64,000 nucleotides of DNA from contig CP138906.1 of assembly GCA_033977085.1 (NCBI GenBank), positions 1,612,001 through 1,676,000 of the forward strand, read 5' to 3'. The notes under the pieces are model-generated. The model did no database searches and was not told the DNA's origin. It worked only from the letters and a program-made list of their open reading frames with translations. Below are positions 45,353-56,485 of the stretch, piece after piece (the stretch's first letter is position 1; the number at the start of each line of letters is the position of its first letter). The DNA is from Apirhabdus apintestini. GTDB taxonomy: Bacteria > Pseudomonadota > Gammaproteobacteria > Enterobacterales > Enterobacteriaceae. A program made the translations under genes and the position numbers.

Positions 45353-46007
45353 ATGTCTGATACTCTTAACGAACAGAAAATTGCTCAGCTTCGCCGCGAA
45401 TATCTTCGCGGCGGGCTGCGTCGACGTGACCTGACCGATTCACCGCTGCCGCTTTTTGAACGCTGGCTTGCTCAAGCCTGCGAAGCGCGCCTGTCTGACC
45501 CAACCGCAATGGTTGTGGCAACCGTAGACGCTCTGGGCCAGCCTTATCAGAGAATCGTCTTGCTCAAGCATTATGATGAACGGGGTATGGTTTTTATACC
45601 AACCTCGGCAGCCGTAAAGCGCAGCAGTTAGCGGGTAATCCACGTATCAGCCTGCATTTCCCGTGGCACTCATTAGACCGCCAGGTCATGATTCAGGGGC
45701 ACGTTGAGCCGCTGTCCACCGTTGAAGTCATCAAATATTTTAACAGCCGGCCGCGCGATAGTCAGGTTGCCGCGTGGGTATCTCAGCAGTCCAGCCGCAT
45801 TTCTGCGCGAGGGATACTTGAAAGTAAATTCCTCGAGCTAAAGCAGAAATTTAGTAAAGGCGAAATTCCGTTGCCCAGCTTTTGGGGCGGATATCGCGTC
45901 ATCATCGAACAAATGGAGTTTTGGCAGGGCGGAGCGAACCGGCTACACGATCGTTTTTTATACCAACGCGATAATGATGGTTGGAAAATCGACAGACTGG
46001 CCCCTAA
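45353..46007 (+). CDS. pdxH: Pyridoxine/pyridoxamine 5'-phosphate oxidase (two shifts)
   Basis: FMN enzyme that forms pyridoxal 5'-phosphate. Start MSDTLNEQKIAQLRREYLRGGLRRRDL; AMVVATVDALGQPYQRIVLLKHYDERGMVFYTN (after repair), SRPRDSQVAAWVSQQSS, SFWGGYRV, FWQGGANRLHDRF, ending KIDRLAP. One T is lost at about 45598, and one C at 46001-46004 that removes the family stop after LAP; as read the frame runs on to 46074. About 218 aa after repair. Confidence 0.93.
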
Positions 46008-46145
46008 AAATCGTGAAATGTTGCGTCAGACGCTGGTATTGCTGATATCAGCGTTTTATTCTATGCCTCCCTGAATTTCTTCCGCAATGCATGCGGAAAA
46101 CCGTGTACCGGTTAAGGTGCAGTTGGTCTATACATGGAGAATTTG

Positions 46146-47416
46146 ATGGCGAGCAATCTGATCCAGCAATTGCAAGAGCGGGGCCTCGTTGCCCAGGTGA
46201 CGGACGAGGAAGCGTTAGCAGAGCGACTGGCGCAGGGGCCAATCGCCCTCTATTGCGGCTTTGATCCTACGGCCGATAGCTTGCACCTGGGCCATCTGGT
46301 TCCGCTTCTGTGCCTGAAACGCTTCCAGCAGGCAGGTCACAAACCCGTCGCGCTGGTTGGTGGCGCAACCGGGCTTATCGGTGACCCGAGCTTCAAAGCC
46401 ACCGAACGTAAACTCAATACTCAGGATACCGTTCAGGAATGGGTTGAGAAAATACGCCGCCAGGTGGCGCCGTTTCTTGATTTCGACTGCGGGGAAAACT
46501 CAGCGATAGCCGCCAATAATTACGATTGGTTTGGCGGAATGAGCGTATTGACGTTTTTGCGTGATATTGGGAAACATTTCTCTGTTAATCAGATGATTAA
46601 CAAAGAAGCAGTTAAACAACGCCTGAATCGCGATGATGTAGGGATCTCATTTACAGAGTTTTCATATAATTTGCTGCAGGGATACGACTTCGCCTGTTTG
46701 AATCAGCAGCATGGCGTCGTGTTACAAATCGGTGGCTCCGATCAGTGGGGCAATATTGTTTCGGGCATCGACCTCACGCGTCGCCTGCATCAAAACCAGG
46801 CTTTTGGCCTGACAGTGCCGCTGATTACTAAGTCCGATGGAACAAAATTCGGTAAAACGGAAGGTGGCGCAGTCTGGCTGGATCCGAAAAAACCAGCCCG
46901 TTCAAGTTTTATCAATTTTGGATAAATACCGCGGATGCCGATGTGTATCGCTTCCTGAAATTCTTCACTTTCATGAGCATTGATGCGATTAATGCGCTGG
47001 AAGAAGAGGACAAAAATAGCGGCGGCGCTCCGCGCGCACAATATGTTCTGGCGGAAGAAGTGACCCGTCTGGTTCACGGAGAGGAAGGACTGGCAGCGGC
47101 ACAGCGCATAACCCGCAGTTTGTTTAATGGAAACCTGGCTGATTTAACCGAGGCAGACTTTGAGCAGCTCGCGCAGGATGGCATCCCGATGATCGCGCTA
47201 GATAACGATGCGGATTTACAGCAGGCGCTGGTTGACGCTGAATTACAGCCATCTCGCGGCCAGGCGCGAAAAGCGATTACTCAGAGCGCGATCACCATTA
47301 ATGGAGAAAAAGTGAGCGACCCAGAGTATGCGTTTAGCGATGCCGATCGCCTGTTTGGGCGCTACACGCTGCTGCGCCGGGGTAAGAAAAACTATTGTTT
47401 AGTGTGCTGGAAATAA
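46146..47416 (+). CDS. tyrS: Tyrosyl-tRNA synthetase (one frameshift as read)
   Basis: Essential class I aminoacyl-tRNA synthetase. Start MASNLIQQLQERGLVAQVTD; HIGH-like motif LHLGHLVPLL, tyrosine pocket YDWFGGMSVLTFLRDIGKHFSVNQM, KMSKS-like KFGKT near 46845, C-terminal S4-like domain SRGQARKAITQSAITINGEKVSDPEY. The run at 46887-46892 has A6 where A7 is needed (DPKKTSP); 423 aa after repair. Since no second copy is visible and cells need it, the break is almost certainly a sequencing error. Confidence 0.95.
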
Positions 47417-47431
47417 CGGCGCTGGTTAACC

Positions 47432-47460
47432 GGGGCGTGGTGTATTCCACGCCCTTTCTT
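47432..47460 (+). terminator. Hairpin between tyrS and pdxY
   Basis: GGGGCGTGG/CCACGCCC stem with a 6-nt loop and TTTCTT tail, 16 bp after the tyrS stop; a likely terminator or attenuator ahead of pdxY. Confidence 0.65.
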
Positions 47461-47489
47461 TGGGGAAGGGATACGTCGTTGGGCTCTCC

Positions 47490-48353
47490 GTGAAAAACAT
47501 TCTCTCAATACAGTCTCACGTGGTTTTCGGGCACGCCGGCAATAGCGCCGCTGAGTTTCCAATGCGACGTTTGGGCGCGAATGTGTGGCCGCTAAATACT
47601 GTGCAATTTTCTAACCATACACAGTATGGCCGCTGGACCGGCTGTGTTATGCCACCGGAGCATCTCAGCGACATCGCCGCAGGCATTGATGATATTGATC
47701 AACTTAAACGCTGTGATGCCGTACTAAGCGGTTATTTAGGATCGGCGGAGCAGGGGAAGCATATTCTGAACATAGTTCAGCGCGTTAAACGCGTTAATCC
47801 TCAGGCAATATGGTTTTGCGACCCGGTGATGGGGCATCCTGAAAAAGGGTGCATTGTAGCCCCGGGGGTAGCGGAGTTTCATACGCGTTATGCACTGCCC
47901 GCATGCGATATTATCGCGCCTAATTTGATTGAGCTGGAAATGCTAAGCGGAAGGGCGGTTCATAGCGTGCAGGAAGCAATCCAGGCGGCGCGCTCGCTGA
48001 TTGCAAAAGGGCCACACACCGTATTAGTGAAGCACCTTGCGCGGGCGGGTGAACGCCAGGATTGCTTTGAAATGCTGCTGGTTACCGATAGCCAGGCCTG
48101 GCATATTGCCCGTCCGCTGGTGGATTTCGATATGCGGCAGCCCGTGGGCGTAGGAGATGTTACCAGCGGGCTGCTATTAGTTCTGTTATTGCAAGGCAAA
48201 ACCCCGAAAGAAGCCCTGGAGCATGTTACCGCCGCAGTTTATGCGCTGATGGTTGTAACGCGCAATATGCAGGAATATGAGTTGCAGGTCGTCGCGGCGC
48301 AGTCGCAAATAGCACAGCCCGAGGAGTGGTTTAGCGCTATACCCTGCGGCTAA
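47490..48353 (+). CDS. pdxY: Pyridoxal kinase PdxY
   Basis: Ribokinase-superfamily kinase salvaging pyridoxal to PLP. 287 aa, intact, GTG start at 47490 matching the E. coli N-terminus (KNILSIQSHVVFGHAGNSAAEFPMRRLG). Substrate loop and catalytic GVGDVTSG with the conserved Asp are present; PVMGHPEKGCIVAPGV is typical. It follows tyrS as in E. coli, and with pdxH gives two PLP genes in one region. Confidence 0.96.
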   Translation: MKNILSIQSHVVFGHAGNSAAEFPMRRLGANVWPLNTVQFSNHTQYGRWTGCVMPPEHLSDIAAGIDDIDQLKRCDAVLSGYLGSAEQGKHILNIVQRVKRVNPQAIWFCDPVMGHPEKGCIVAPGVAEFHTRYALPACDIIAPNLIELEMLSGRAVHSVQEAIQAARSLIAKGPHTVLVKHLARAGERQDCFEMLLVTDSQAWHIARPLVDFDMRQPVGVGDVTSGLLLVLLLQGKTPKEALEHVTAAVYALMVVTRNMQEYELQVVAAQSQIAQPEEWFSAIPCG

Positions 48354-48423
48354 ATAACTACGGATAGAAAAGCAGTAAACTGGCCTGTGGCTTGTTCTCT
48401 GTAGCCGTACGGCAAGGAGTTTG

Positions 48424-48546
48424 ATGACTCAGATATCCGAAAATACCTATGCCGCTCTCCATATAAGCATTTGTGCTTCACTATCTGAGCTGCGCGATTA
48501 CACAGCGGTCGACATCTGGATATTAGCTCGTCAGCATATTAACTAG
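48424..48546 (+). CDS. Candidate 40-aa small protein
   Basis: An ATG at 48424 preceded by AAGGAG at 6-nt spacing opens a 40-codon frame (MTQISENTYAALHISICASL, SELRDYTAVDIWILARQHIN) ending TAG. The ribosome site is among the best in the window and the codons look plausible. The C-terminal half could form a helix. I recognise no family. It lies between pdxY and gstA where I know of no annotated E. coli gene. Confidence 0.42.
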   Translation: MTQISENTYAALHISICASLSELRDYTAVDIWILARQHIN

Positions 48547-48547
48547 C

Positions 48548-48576
48548 GGCGCTGCCTGGCCCTAAAAGGCAGCGCC
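48548..48576 (-). terminator. Hairpin downstream of gstA
   Basis: Perfect 10-bp stem GGCGCTGCCT/AGGCAGCGCC, 9-nt loop, 7 bp past the gstA stop and also just after the small ORF. No strong U run on either strand. Confidence 0.55.
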
Positions 48577-48583
48577 TACGCAA

Positions 48584-49185
48584 CTATAGCCCTTCTGCGC
48601 TTAAGGCGGTCTGTACTGACGGTCGCGCTTTCATTCGTGCCATAAACTCATCGAGATGAGTAAGCCCCGTCATGTTCAGTTTAAGCGCATAAGCCCAGCG
48701 CAGCACGGTAAACAGATAAGCATCGGCTATAGTAAAACGCTGCCCTGTTAGCCACTGTTTATCGGCCAGTTCTTCATTGACATAGCTCAGCTTCTGTTCG
48801 AGAGCCTGACGTGCGATAGGTTTCATCGCTTCCGGCGTGTCCGGGCGGAATAAAGGCACGAATCCTTTATGCAGTTCGCTTGAAATAAAGCTCAGCCATT
48901 CCAGAGTGTGGTAACGCGTTAGACTATTAGTGGGGGCCAGCAGCTGCCGGTCCGGCACTTTATCTGCTAAGTATTGTACGATGGCAACGCCTTCGGTCAG
49001 TAATGTACCGTCATCAAGTTCCAGTGCCGGTACCGGCCTTTAGGATTAATTTTCAGATAGTCATCGCCGTTTTCTGTCCGCTTACTGGCAAGATCAACCT
49101 TAACCAGCGTAAAGTCTTGTCCCGTTTCGCGCAGCACAATATGAGGAGAGAGAGAACAGGCGCCGGCTTTGTAGTACAGTTTCAT
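48584..49185 (-). CDS. gstA: Glutathione S-transferase GstA (one frameshift)
   Basis: Beta-class GST. N-terminal thioredoxin-like domain MKLYYKAGACSLSPHIVLRE with the catalytic Cys10, and helical domain with LTGQRFTIADAYLFTVLRWAY. One G is missing near 49037 (KGRVPAL region). 201 aa after repair. Detoxifies electrophiles; the neighbourhood also holds gloA, nemA and slyA. Confidence 0.92.
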
Positions 49186-49371
49186 TGGTAACTCCTTTCA
49201 CGTACGAATGATAACGTTAAACCGGGCCTATTAGACATCGCGCTACAATTCACAAACAAAACGTTACGCAGTGGTACATAGCGTAAACGGGCTCAGAATC
49301 GGTCTCAAGCCATCTGCGAATCATCTAATATGCCTGGCCAGTCAGACTGTTATGGTAGACCTCATGCAAAT

Positions 49372-49403
49372 AAAAAAAGCCGCCAGCGGGCGCGCGGCGG
49401 CTT
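49372..49403 (-). terminator. dtpA terminator
   Basis: AAAGCCGCC/GGCGGCTTT stem followed on the minus strand by a run of seven T, 21 bp beyond the dtpA stop. Confidence 0.88.
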
Positions 49404-49424
49404 TAATGTGCTTTTAATATCGGT

Positions 49425-50932
49425 TTATGCGGTAACTTCTTTCGCCTCACCGGCCGGCGGTTCATTCTCCTGCGTCATGCGATTCAGCAGCGGCGCTGTG
49501 AAAAGCATCAGCACGGCAATGACGCCGGTAGTGATACCGATTTGCAGGAAAACATGGCCATACACGCCCAGAGAAACCAGCGGGTCGGTAACGTCGTCCG
49601 GTACCGCCATCAAATTGGCGACTTTACCTGCGATGAGCGCCGCGCCGGCGGAGGTCAGGAACCAGCTACCCATAATAAAGCCCATCAGTCGCTGAGGCAC
49701 CAGTTGAGCAACCATTGCCAGACCGAGACCGGAAATCATTAATTCACCAACGCTCTGCAGCGCATAGCTCAGGATCAGCCAGTTAACGGAGACAATGCCC
49801 GCATCCGTGGCAAACCTTGCCCCCAGAGGCAGCACTAAAAACGCACAGGAGCATAGCACCATACCGAAGGCAAATTTATGCGGCATCGGCATGCGGTCGC
49901 CCATCTTGTTATAAATCGCCGCAAGAATCGGGCTGGCAACCATGATCCAGAATGGATTCAGCGCCTGATACTGCTCCGGCTCAAAAGCAATACCCAGAAT
50001 AGAATGCTCAACGTTGCGGATAGCAAAGAAGTTAAGAGAAGTCGGCATCTGGCTGTACAGCACATAAAACAGGATAGCTTCAACCATCAGAACAAACGCG
50101 ACAATCATTTTGCGGCGCGCCGTACCAGTCAGCGCAAATGTTTCGCGAGCGAACATAATAACTATCACCAATGCCACCAGCGACAGCGCGATACGGGCTA
50201 TATCCTGATTATGCAGCAGCCAGGTGGCAATCGCGACCAGCACCGCAACGCCCGCCAGCGTGGCGAACAGTTTCCCCATGTGTACGGGAGCAAAATCTGG
50301 TTTTGAGCCGTATTGTTTAACCCAGCCGCGGCAGAACAAAAAGTTAACGACGGTTATCAGCATGCCCACTACGCTTAAAGCAAAGGCCACGCTCCAGCCG
50401 AACTTCGTGGCCAGCCAGGGCGTTGCCAGCATGGAGAAGAAAGAGCCCACATTAATGGACATGTAGTACATCGTAAAGGCACCATCCAGACGCGGATCGT
50501 CCTTCTCATAGCAGGTAGAAAGCAAAGCTGAGGGGTTTGCTTTAAATAGCCCGTTACCGACGGCAATTGTTGCCATACCCGCATAGACGATAGCTGCATT
50601 GTGGCCGGACCACGCGACCAGCGCGTATCCCAACGCCAAAACGATAGCGCCTAACAGGATGACGCGTTTTGTTCCCAGAACTTTATCGCCCAGCCAGCCG
50701 CCGACGGCGACCAGACCATACACTAACGCGCTGAATGAAGAGAAAAGCGTAATAGAGTCGGCTTCAGACATACCCAGTTGCTTTACCAGATAGACTGCCA
50801 TAATGCCCTGTAGGCCATAGAAGCCAAAACGTTCCCAAAGCTCAATGGAGAAAATTAGATAGAACGATCTTGGTTGTTTGAAAGCGTTCATGCTGACGCT
50901 TTTTCTGTTGGTTTGTTGCTTGCTGTTGACAC
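49425..50932 (-). CDS. dtpA: Proton-coupled di/tripeptide transporter DtpA
   Basis: POT/PTR-family inner-membrane symporter (tppB, ydgR). PTR motifs: RFGFYGLQGIMAVYLVKQLG (with ExxERFxYY-like ELWERFGFY), GGWLGDKVLGTKRVILLG, and FTMYYMSINVGSFFS. The true start is the GTG at 50932 (STASNKPTEK), but one A is missing near 50890, so the first 15 codons are out of frame; the frame in the window reaches upstream instead without homology. About 502 aa. Confidence 0.95.
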
Positions 50933-51485
50933 GTATACCTCTTTTATTGCTACCCAGGTCAGTGGGGCTGTCTGTGATGTGCAACCTGTAAGGCTGGCAC
51001 CATTCTTGTTATATGCGGCGGGAGAATTGACAAGTAATGTTCCTTATCCGAGCCGTTCAGGCAAGGCTTTTGTCATACTCTGTTACATTTAAACTTTCTG
51101 GAACAAAACTCGGTCAGGACAAATGTTATTCAGCGTTAAATTTTATGAATAGCTTTTCTGGTGATTTTTTATCTCATTACCGACGCTAATAGCACATAAT
51201 TAGTTATATGTTCTGCTTTTTAACTAAAAGTGTGGATTATCAGACCAGATATTGCGTGTTCATCAGTTTGATGTATGGGGTTATCATGAAAATTCTTAAT
51301 AACGACAAGGCGTTAGGCATTGAATAAATCTGCAAAATTAGTGAAATGTTATCAATATGTTTACCGCAGCGAACTTATGGAAAATTCCCGTCCTGGCCGA
51401 ATGATTTATCACTTTTGACGATGTCACCCTGCCAGCGCAGGCGATTTATAACGCATAATTATGCCCGCTGAAGGGCGAGTGGGGC
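50933..51485. other. 553-bp dtpA-nth intergenic region
   Basis: Upstream of dtpA and downstream of nth. AT-rich, with the probable OmpR-regulated dtpA promoter (known for E. coli tppB, not shown here). No gene or RNA recognised. Confidence 0.45.
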
Positions 51486-52121
51486 CTAATTATCCGTTTT
51501 CTCTTTAAACTCGCATAAATCTTCAATCAGGCAGGAACCACAGCGGGGCTTGCGAGCGATGCAAGTATATCTTCCGTGTAAAATCAGCCAATGATGGCAA
51601 TCCACTTTAAATTCTGCCGGTACCACCTTCAGCAGTTTCTCTTCGACCTGCTCGACATTGTTACCCGGCGCGAAGCGGGTGCGATTACACACGCGAAAAA
51701 TATGCGTATCGACGGCAATTGTTGGCCAACCAAAAGCAGTATTAAGCACCACATTGGCAGTTTTACGCCCCACGCCGGGTAATGCCTCCAGCGCGGCCCT
51801 ATCTTCAGGGACTACGCCGCCGTGTTTTTCCAGCAAGAGACGGCAGGTCTTAATAACGTTCTCAGCTTTGCTGTTAAACAACCCAATCGTCTTGATGTAG
51901 TTCTTTACGCCGTCGACGCCCAGTGCAAGCAGTGCTTCTGGCGTATTAGCTACCGGGAACATTTTTGCGGTCGCTTTATTGACGCTGACGTCTGTGGCCT
52001 GAGCCGAAAGCAGCACGGCAATCAGGAGTTCGAAAGGGGTAGTGAAGTTTAACTCCGTGGTGGGATGAGGATTGGCATCCCGCAGGCGGGTCAAGATTTC
52101 TCTGCGCTTAGCGTTATTCAT
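51486..52121 (-). CDS. nth: Endonuclease III
   Basis: Base-excision DNA glycosylase/AP lyase for oxidised pyrimidines. 211 aa, intact, as in E. coli. HhH motif LPGVGRKTANVVLNTAFG with catalytic Lys, Asp in VDTHIFR, and the 4Fe-4S site C-x6-C-x2-C-x5-C (CIARKPRCGSCLIEDLC) are all present. Its ATG overlaps the rsxE stop (ATGA), last gene of the rsx operon. Confidence 0.97.
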   Translation of the reverse strand: MNNAKRREILTRLRDANPHPTTELNFTTPFELLIAVLLSAQATDVSVNKATAKMFPVANTPEALLALGVDGVKNYIKTIGLFNSKAENVIKTCRLLLEKHGGVVPEDRAALEALPGVGRKTANVVLNTAFGWPTIAVDTHIFRVCNRTRFAPGNNVEQVEEKLLKVVPAEFKVDCHHWLILHGRYTCIARKPRCGSCLIEDLCEFKEKTDN

Positions 52122-52816
52122 GAGGCTTTCTCTGGATTCCTTTCGTTTATGATGCATTGGGTGCGAGCACGGCGGCGCTTCATTTTCTCGTCAATCAGAT
52201 ACTTAACGGCCAGCATGATACCCAATCCGATAAATGCCCCAGGAGGTAACATGGCCAATAAAAACGGCGTATCGGTGTGAAAAACCTCAATGCGTAGCAC
52301 GCGCGCCCAACTGCCAAGAAGGCCATCGGCACCGTCGAAAAGCGTACCGTTACCGATAATTTCACGCAAACAGCCGAGGACAAACATCGCGCCAGTAGCG
52401 CCAAGGCCTATCGTGAAACCGTCGAGCGCCGACGCGGGGAGACTATTTTTGGCAGCAAAACTTTCCGCGCGTCCCACCACAATACAGTTTGTCACTATCA
52501 ACGGGATGAAAATACCCAGCGACTGATATAAACCAAAGGCCCACGCATTAATCAGCATTTGTACAATGCTCACCACGGCGGCGATAATCATGACATAAAT
52601 TGGAATACGCACCGCAGGCGGCATCCAGCGCCGGAATACGGAAATGAAACTATTGGTCAGCGTTAATACCAGCGTGGTTGCTAATCCTAATCCTAACGCA
52701 TTGGTGGCGGTAGAGGTGACTGCCAGTAACGGGCACAGTCCCAGAAGCTGGACCAGCGCGGAGTTATTTCTCCATAAACCGTCAATGATAATTGTTTTTG
52801 TCTGGCTCTGGCTCAT
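52118..52816 (-). CDS. rsxE: Electron transport complex subunit RsxE
   Basis: Integral membrane subunit of the Rnf-type complex that keeps SoxR reduced. 232 aa, intact; six helices with LVQLLGLCPLLAVTSTATNALGLGLATT, paralogous to RsxA (LVKFLGLCPFMG). Start at 52816 overlaps the end of rsxG by 4 nt. Confidence 0.96.
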   Translation of the reverse strand: MSQSQTKTIIIDGLWRNNSALVQLLGLCPLLAVTSTATNALGLGLATTLVLTLTNSFISVFRRWMPPAVRIPIYVMIIAAVVSIVQMLINAWAFGLYQSLGIFIPLIVTNCIVVGRAESFAAKNSLPASALDGFTIGLGATGAMFVLGCLREIIGNGTLFDGADGLLGSWARVLRIEVFHTDTPFLLAMLPPGAFIGLGIMLAVKYLIDEKMKRRRARTQCIINERNPEKAS

Positions 52817-53438
52817 GACGCGCCTCCGCAGGTGGGCAGTGAAGAAAGCTGTGTAGGAAGCGTTTGTGCGAACAGCCCCGCGCGTTTTATAGCGTTTACT
52901 ACCGCCCGTGGTGTTATCGTGGCACCGGTAAATTGATCAAACTGACCGCCGTCCTTTTTCACCGCCCAGTGGGCGTCCTGCTCGCTGGTAATATGCTGCC
53001 CGGAGAAACCGGCGATCCACTGGCTAAGTCGCAGTTCTATTTTATCCCCTAAACCTGGCGTTTCATGATGCTGCGTAACGCGTGCGCCGAGAATAGTACC
53101 GGTAAAATTAGCGCCAACCAGTAACTGAATAGCGCCGGAATAGCCGTTAGGTGCGGTTGCTTCCATAATCACGCCGTTATCTTTATTCTCTTTTTGGGTA
53201 AGATAAATACGATGCGTACCTGGCCCCAGCAGCGGGTTAGCCACCAGATAACAGCGCCTGCGAGGGAGATTATCGTAATATTGCGGCTCAATAATCTGAT
53301 CGAAAAGCAGCTGCTGCTGACGTGCGTTTTGCGTGGCTATCGTCCCTGGGTAAGCGCATGGACGATAGCCGTAAACCCGGTAGTGAGCGCGGCGAAAATC
53401 GCCAGCGTTACGCCATGTTTTCGCATAGTGTTTAACAT
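52813..53438 (-). CDS. rsxG: FMN-binding subunit RsxG (one frameshift)
   Basis: Membrane-anchored periplasmic flavoprotein. N-terminal helix MRKHGVTLAIFAALTTGFTAI, LEATAPNGYSGAIQLLVG-like core, HHETPGLGDKI, and FTGATITPRAVVNAIKRAG with the Thr that carries covalent FMN. One G is lost near 53345 (TQGTIATQNARQQQ). About 208 aa. Lies between rsxD and rsxE. Confidence 0.92.
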
Positions 53439-53447
53439 TACTTTTCC

Positions 53448-54499
53448 TCAGCGATGGCCGTAAACCCGGGGACGGGTGTAATAATCGATAAGGGGGACCG
53501 TGATATTGGCGAGTAGTACTGCAAACGCGACGCCATCAGGATAGCCGCCCCATGTCCGTATTAGCCAGACCAATAACCCGGCCAGCGCGCCGAAAATAAG
53601 GCGCCCGCGCGGCGTTGTGGCTGCGGTAACCGGATCGGTCAAAATGAAGAATGCGCCGAGCATGGATGCGCCGGAAAATAAATGTACCAGCGGTGGCGCG
53701 CAGAGTTCCGGATTAACGCGCCACCCAAGCGCCGAACATACCCAAAGAGTGAGTAAAAAGCGACGGGAATGTGCCAGCGGATAGCGCCGCGCCAAAGTAG
53801 CAGCAGGCCACCGGCCAGATAAGCGACATTCACCCACTGCCAGCCAATACCTGCCAGCACGCCGCCATAAATGGGTAATTGCAATACGTTACTCGATGGC
53901 ATGCCCGCATGCAGACCGGTTTTAAATGTATCCAGCGGCGTGGCCTGACTAACCCCATCGACGCCCATACGCAGCGCATCCATCGTCAGCCCGCCGTCCG
54001 TGTGACCATAAAAGATAGTAGACAGCGTTTCCGTAAAGCCGACAGGCGTCATTGCAAGCGTAGCGGGAGGCAGCCAGCCGGTCATCTGTATTGGGAACGA
54101 AATCAGCAATACAACATATCCAACCATCGCGGGATTAAACGGGTTATTTCCTAAACCGCCGTAAAGCTGTTTGGCAATAATAATGGCAAACAGGGTACCT
54201 GAAATAACTATCCACCACGGCGCCAGCGGAGGAATACTCACGCCCAGCAGCAGGCCGGTAAGCAGCGCCGAATAATCTTTTAGCGTTGCTATAACGGCGC
54301 GTCTACGTAACGCCAGGGATAACGCCTCTGCAGCCAGCGCGCCGCAGGCTGCCAGTGTAACTTGGAGCAGCGTTCCCCAGCCGAACCAGACTATTTGCAG
54401 CGCAATACCGGGAAGGGTAGCGATAATAACCCACAGCATGATGCGATCGGTACGCCGTTGATTATGGGTATAAGGTGAACTGGGGCTTCTGAAAACCAT
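53448..54499 (-). CDS. rsxD: Membrane flavoprotein subunit RsxD (one frameshift)
   Basis: NqrB/RnfD family membrane subunit, about 351 aa. Start MVFRSPSSPYTHNQRRTDRIMLWVI; FGGLGNNPFNPAMVGYV-like segment (LYGGLGNNPFNPAMVGY) and, in the second frame, FILTDPVTAATTPRGRLIFGA with the FMN-bearing Thr, then RTWGGYPDGVAFAVLLANITVPLID. One T is missing at about 53758. Starts 1 bp after the rsxC stop. Confidence 0.93.
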
Positions 54500-56485
54500 C
54501 TATTCCTCATGTGCGGCGGGTGAAGTATGAGTATGCGCCTTTGCAGACGTGCCTGAACCCTCAGTGGCGTGTGTGTGCAGGGCGTTCTGCTTAGCCTCCG
54601 CGGCGGCTTTACGCGCTTTGGCGCGGGCGATAGCGGCCTCAGCGGCGGCTCTGTGCGGGTCGTTCAGTGCGGCGGCGTCTTCTGTCTGAGTCGGTTGGGT
54701 AGCCGGCCCGGTGGCGGTTTTACGCGCTTTGGCGCGAGCGATTGCGGCCTCAACGGCGGCCCTGCGCGGGTCGTTCAGTGCGGCACTGTTTTCTGACTGA
54801 GCCGGTTGGGTAGCCGGCCCGGAGGCGGTTTTACGCGCTTTGGCGCGAGCGATTGCGGCCTCAGCGGCGCCGCTACGCGACTCACTTTGTATCGCGGTAT
54901 GGATAGTACTATTGTCTACCTGCGTCAGATTTTCACCTGAAACGTTACCGGGGAGGCGCCTTCGGTGCCGCGAGTTTTAGCCTTAACCCGCGCCAGTGCG
55001 GCCTGAATAGCATCACGATCGCTCGCTGAGGGTTGCACTGCGGCCTGCCGGTGACGGGCCTGGCGCAGCGCTTTTCACGTTCCAAGCGCGCGCCGCGCGC
55101 TTCAAAGCGCGCCTTCGCCTCGGTTGCCCGGCGAGCATCTTCCTGTAGTTCGCGAAGCGCGGCTTTTCCTGGCGAAAATAGTGCACTAAAGGAATATCAC
55201 TGGGGCAAACCCATGCGCAGGCGCCGCATTCAATGCAATCATTGAGCTCGATGCGAGCTGGCTTTGTCATGCTGCTGCCCTTTGCTGAACCAATATAGCT
55301 GCTGCGGCAGTAGCTCAGCCGGGCAAACCTCGGCGCAGGCGCTGCAGCGAATACAGCTTTTCTCCTCGGTTGGCTGGCCCAGCTCATTTTCTGCGGCAGC
55401 CAGCAGGCAGTTGGTCAGTTTCGTTACAGGGGCATCCAGTGAAGGTAGGGTAAATCCCATTAGTGGACCCCCCATGATGACTCCGGATTTTTGAGCCGGG
55501 CGGTAGCCCGCATATTCCAGCAAATGGCGGATGGGAGTACCTAAGCGCGTCCATACGTTTCCCGGCCGGGAAATGGCTTCGCCTGTTAATGTCACGACCC
55601 GCTCTGTTAATGGCTCTGCGTCGATAATTGCGCGCTTGATAGCAAACGCCGTGCCGACGTTTTGCATTAATACCCCAATATCCGATGAACGTCCGCCGTG
55701 CGGGACCTGTTTGCCGGTCAAAATCTGGGTAAGCTGTTTTGCACCGCCGGAAGGATATTTGGTCGGGATCGCCCGTAGCTTAATATCCTGAGTATCCTGT
55801 AGCACCGCGCGCAGCATAGAAATCGCCCGCGGCTTATTATCTTCAATCGCGAGCAGCGTCTCGCGTGGCTGAAGGATATATGCGAGGATGCGAATACCCT
55901 CAGCGATTTGCGCGGCGCAATCCTGCATCAGACGGTCATCGGCGGTGATATAGGGTTCACATTCTGCGCCGTTGATAATCAGGGTTTGGATTTTCCCTGC
56001 GCCGCCTTGGATTTTGGCGCCAGTAGGGAAACCCGCTCCGCCTAATCCGGCAATACCAAACTGCTGGATGCGTGCAATGAGCGCTTCGCGCGGATGCGCG
56101 CGATAGTTTTCCCAGCGCTCATAGCGGTAACAGGCATCTTCGCCGTCGGCTTCCAGTATAATGCACGGTACGTCAAGCCCCGAAGGGTGCGCATCCGGAT
56201 AGGGTTTAATTGCGGTAACCACGCCGGAGGAAGGTGCGTGTACCGGTAGCATGCGTCCGCTTCCGCGCGTCAGCGGCTGTCCACGCAAAACACGCTCGCC
56301 CGGGTTTACGCACACAGCGCCTTCTTCTCCCAAATGCTGCTTCAGCGGAATCATAAAATGTGAAGGCAGCGGCGCCTGGCGCAGAGGGATCGCGCTGGAG
56401 CGCTGCTTCATCTCCGGTGGATGAATACCACCGTGGAAATCCCACAGGCCTTGCTGCTTTGCGCGCGAAAAAGAAACTTAAACAT
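54500..56485 (-). CDS. rsxC: Fe-S subunit RsxC (several frameshifts)
   Basis: NADH-type membrane-associated subunit, about 660 aa. Start ATG at 56485 overlaps the rsxB stop. FGIAGLGGAGFPTGAKIQGG (nucleotide/FMN region), INGAECEPYITADDRLM, KYPSGGAKQLTQILTGKQVPHGGRSSDIGVLMQN, and two 4Fe-4S motifs, CIRCSACAEVCP and CIECGACAWVCP. Breaks: lost C near 56449, extra C at 55249 (GAGCTG read GAGCTCG), and more near 55175, 55080 and 54940. The C-terminus is an Ala/Arg/Lys-rich helical repeat region, shorter than the E. coli one. Confidence 0.9.
54609..54900 (-). repeat. 111-bp tandem repeats in the rsxC tail
   Basis: TTACGCGCTTTGGCGCG recurs at 54609, 54720 and 54831, a period of exactly 111 bp (37 codons), encoding AAVEAAIARAKARKTA-type units joined by TQPAQSE-type linkers and an LNDPRR motif. 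Confidence 0.88.
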
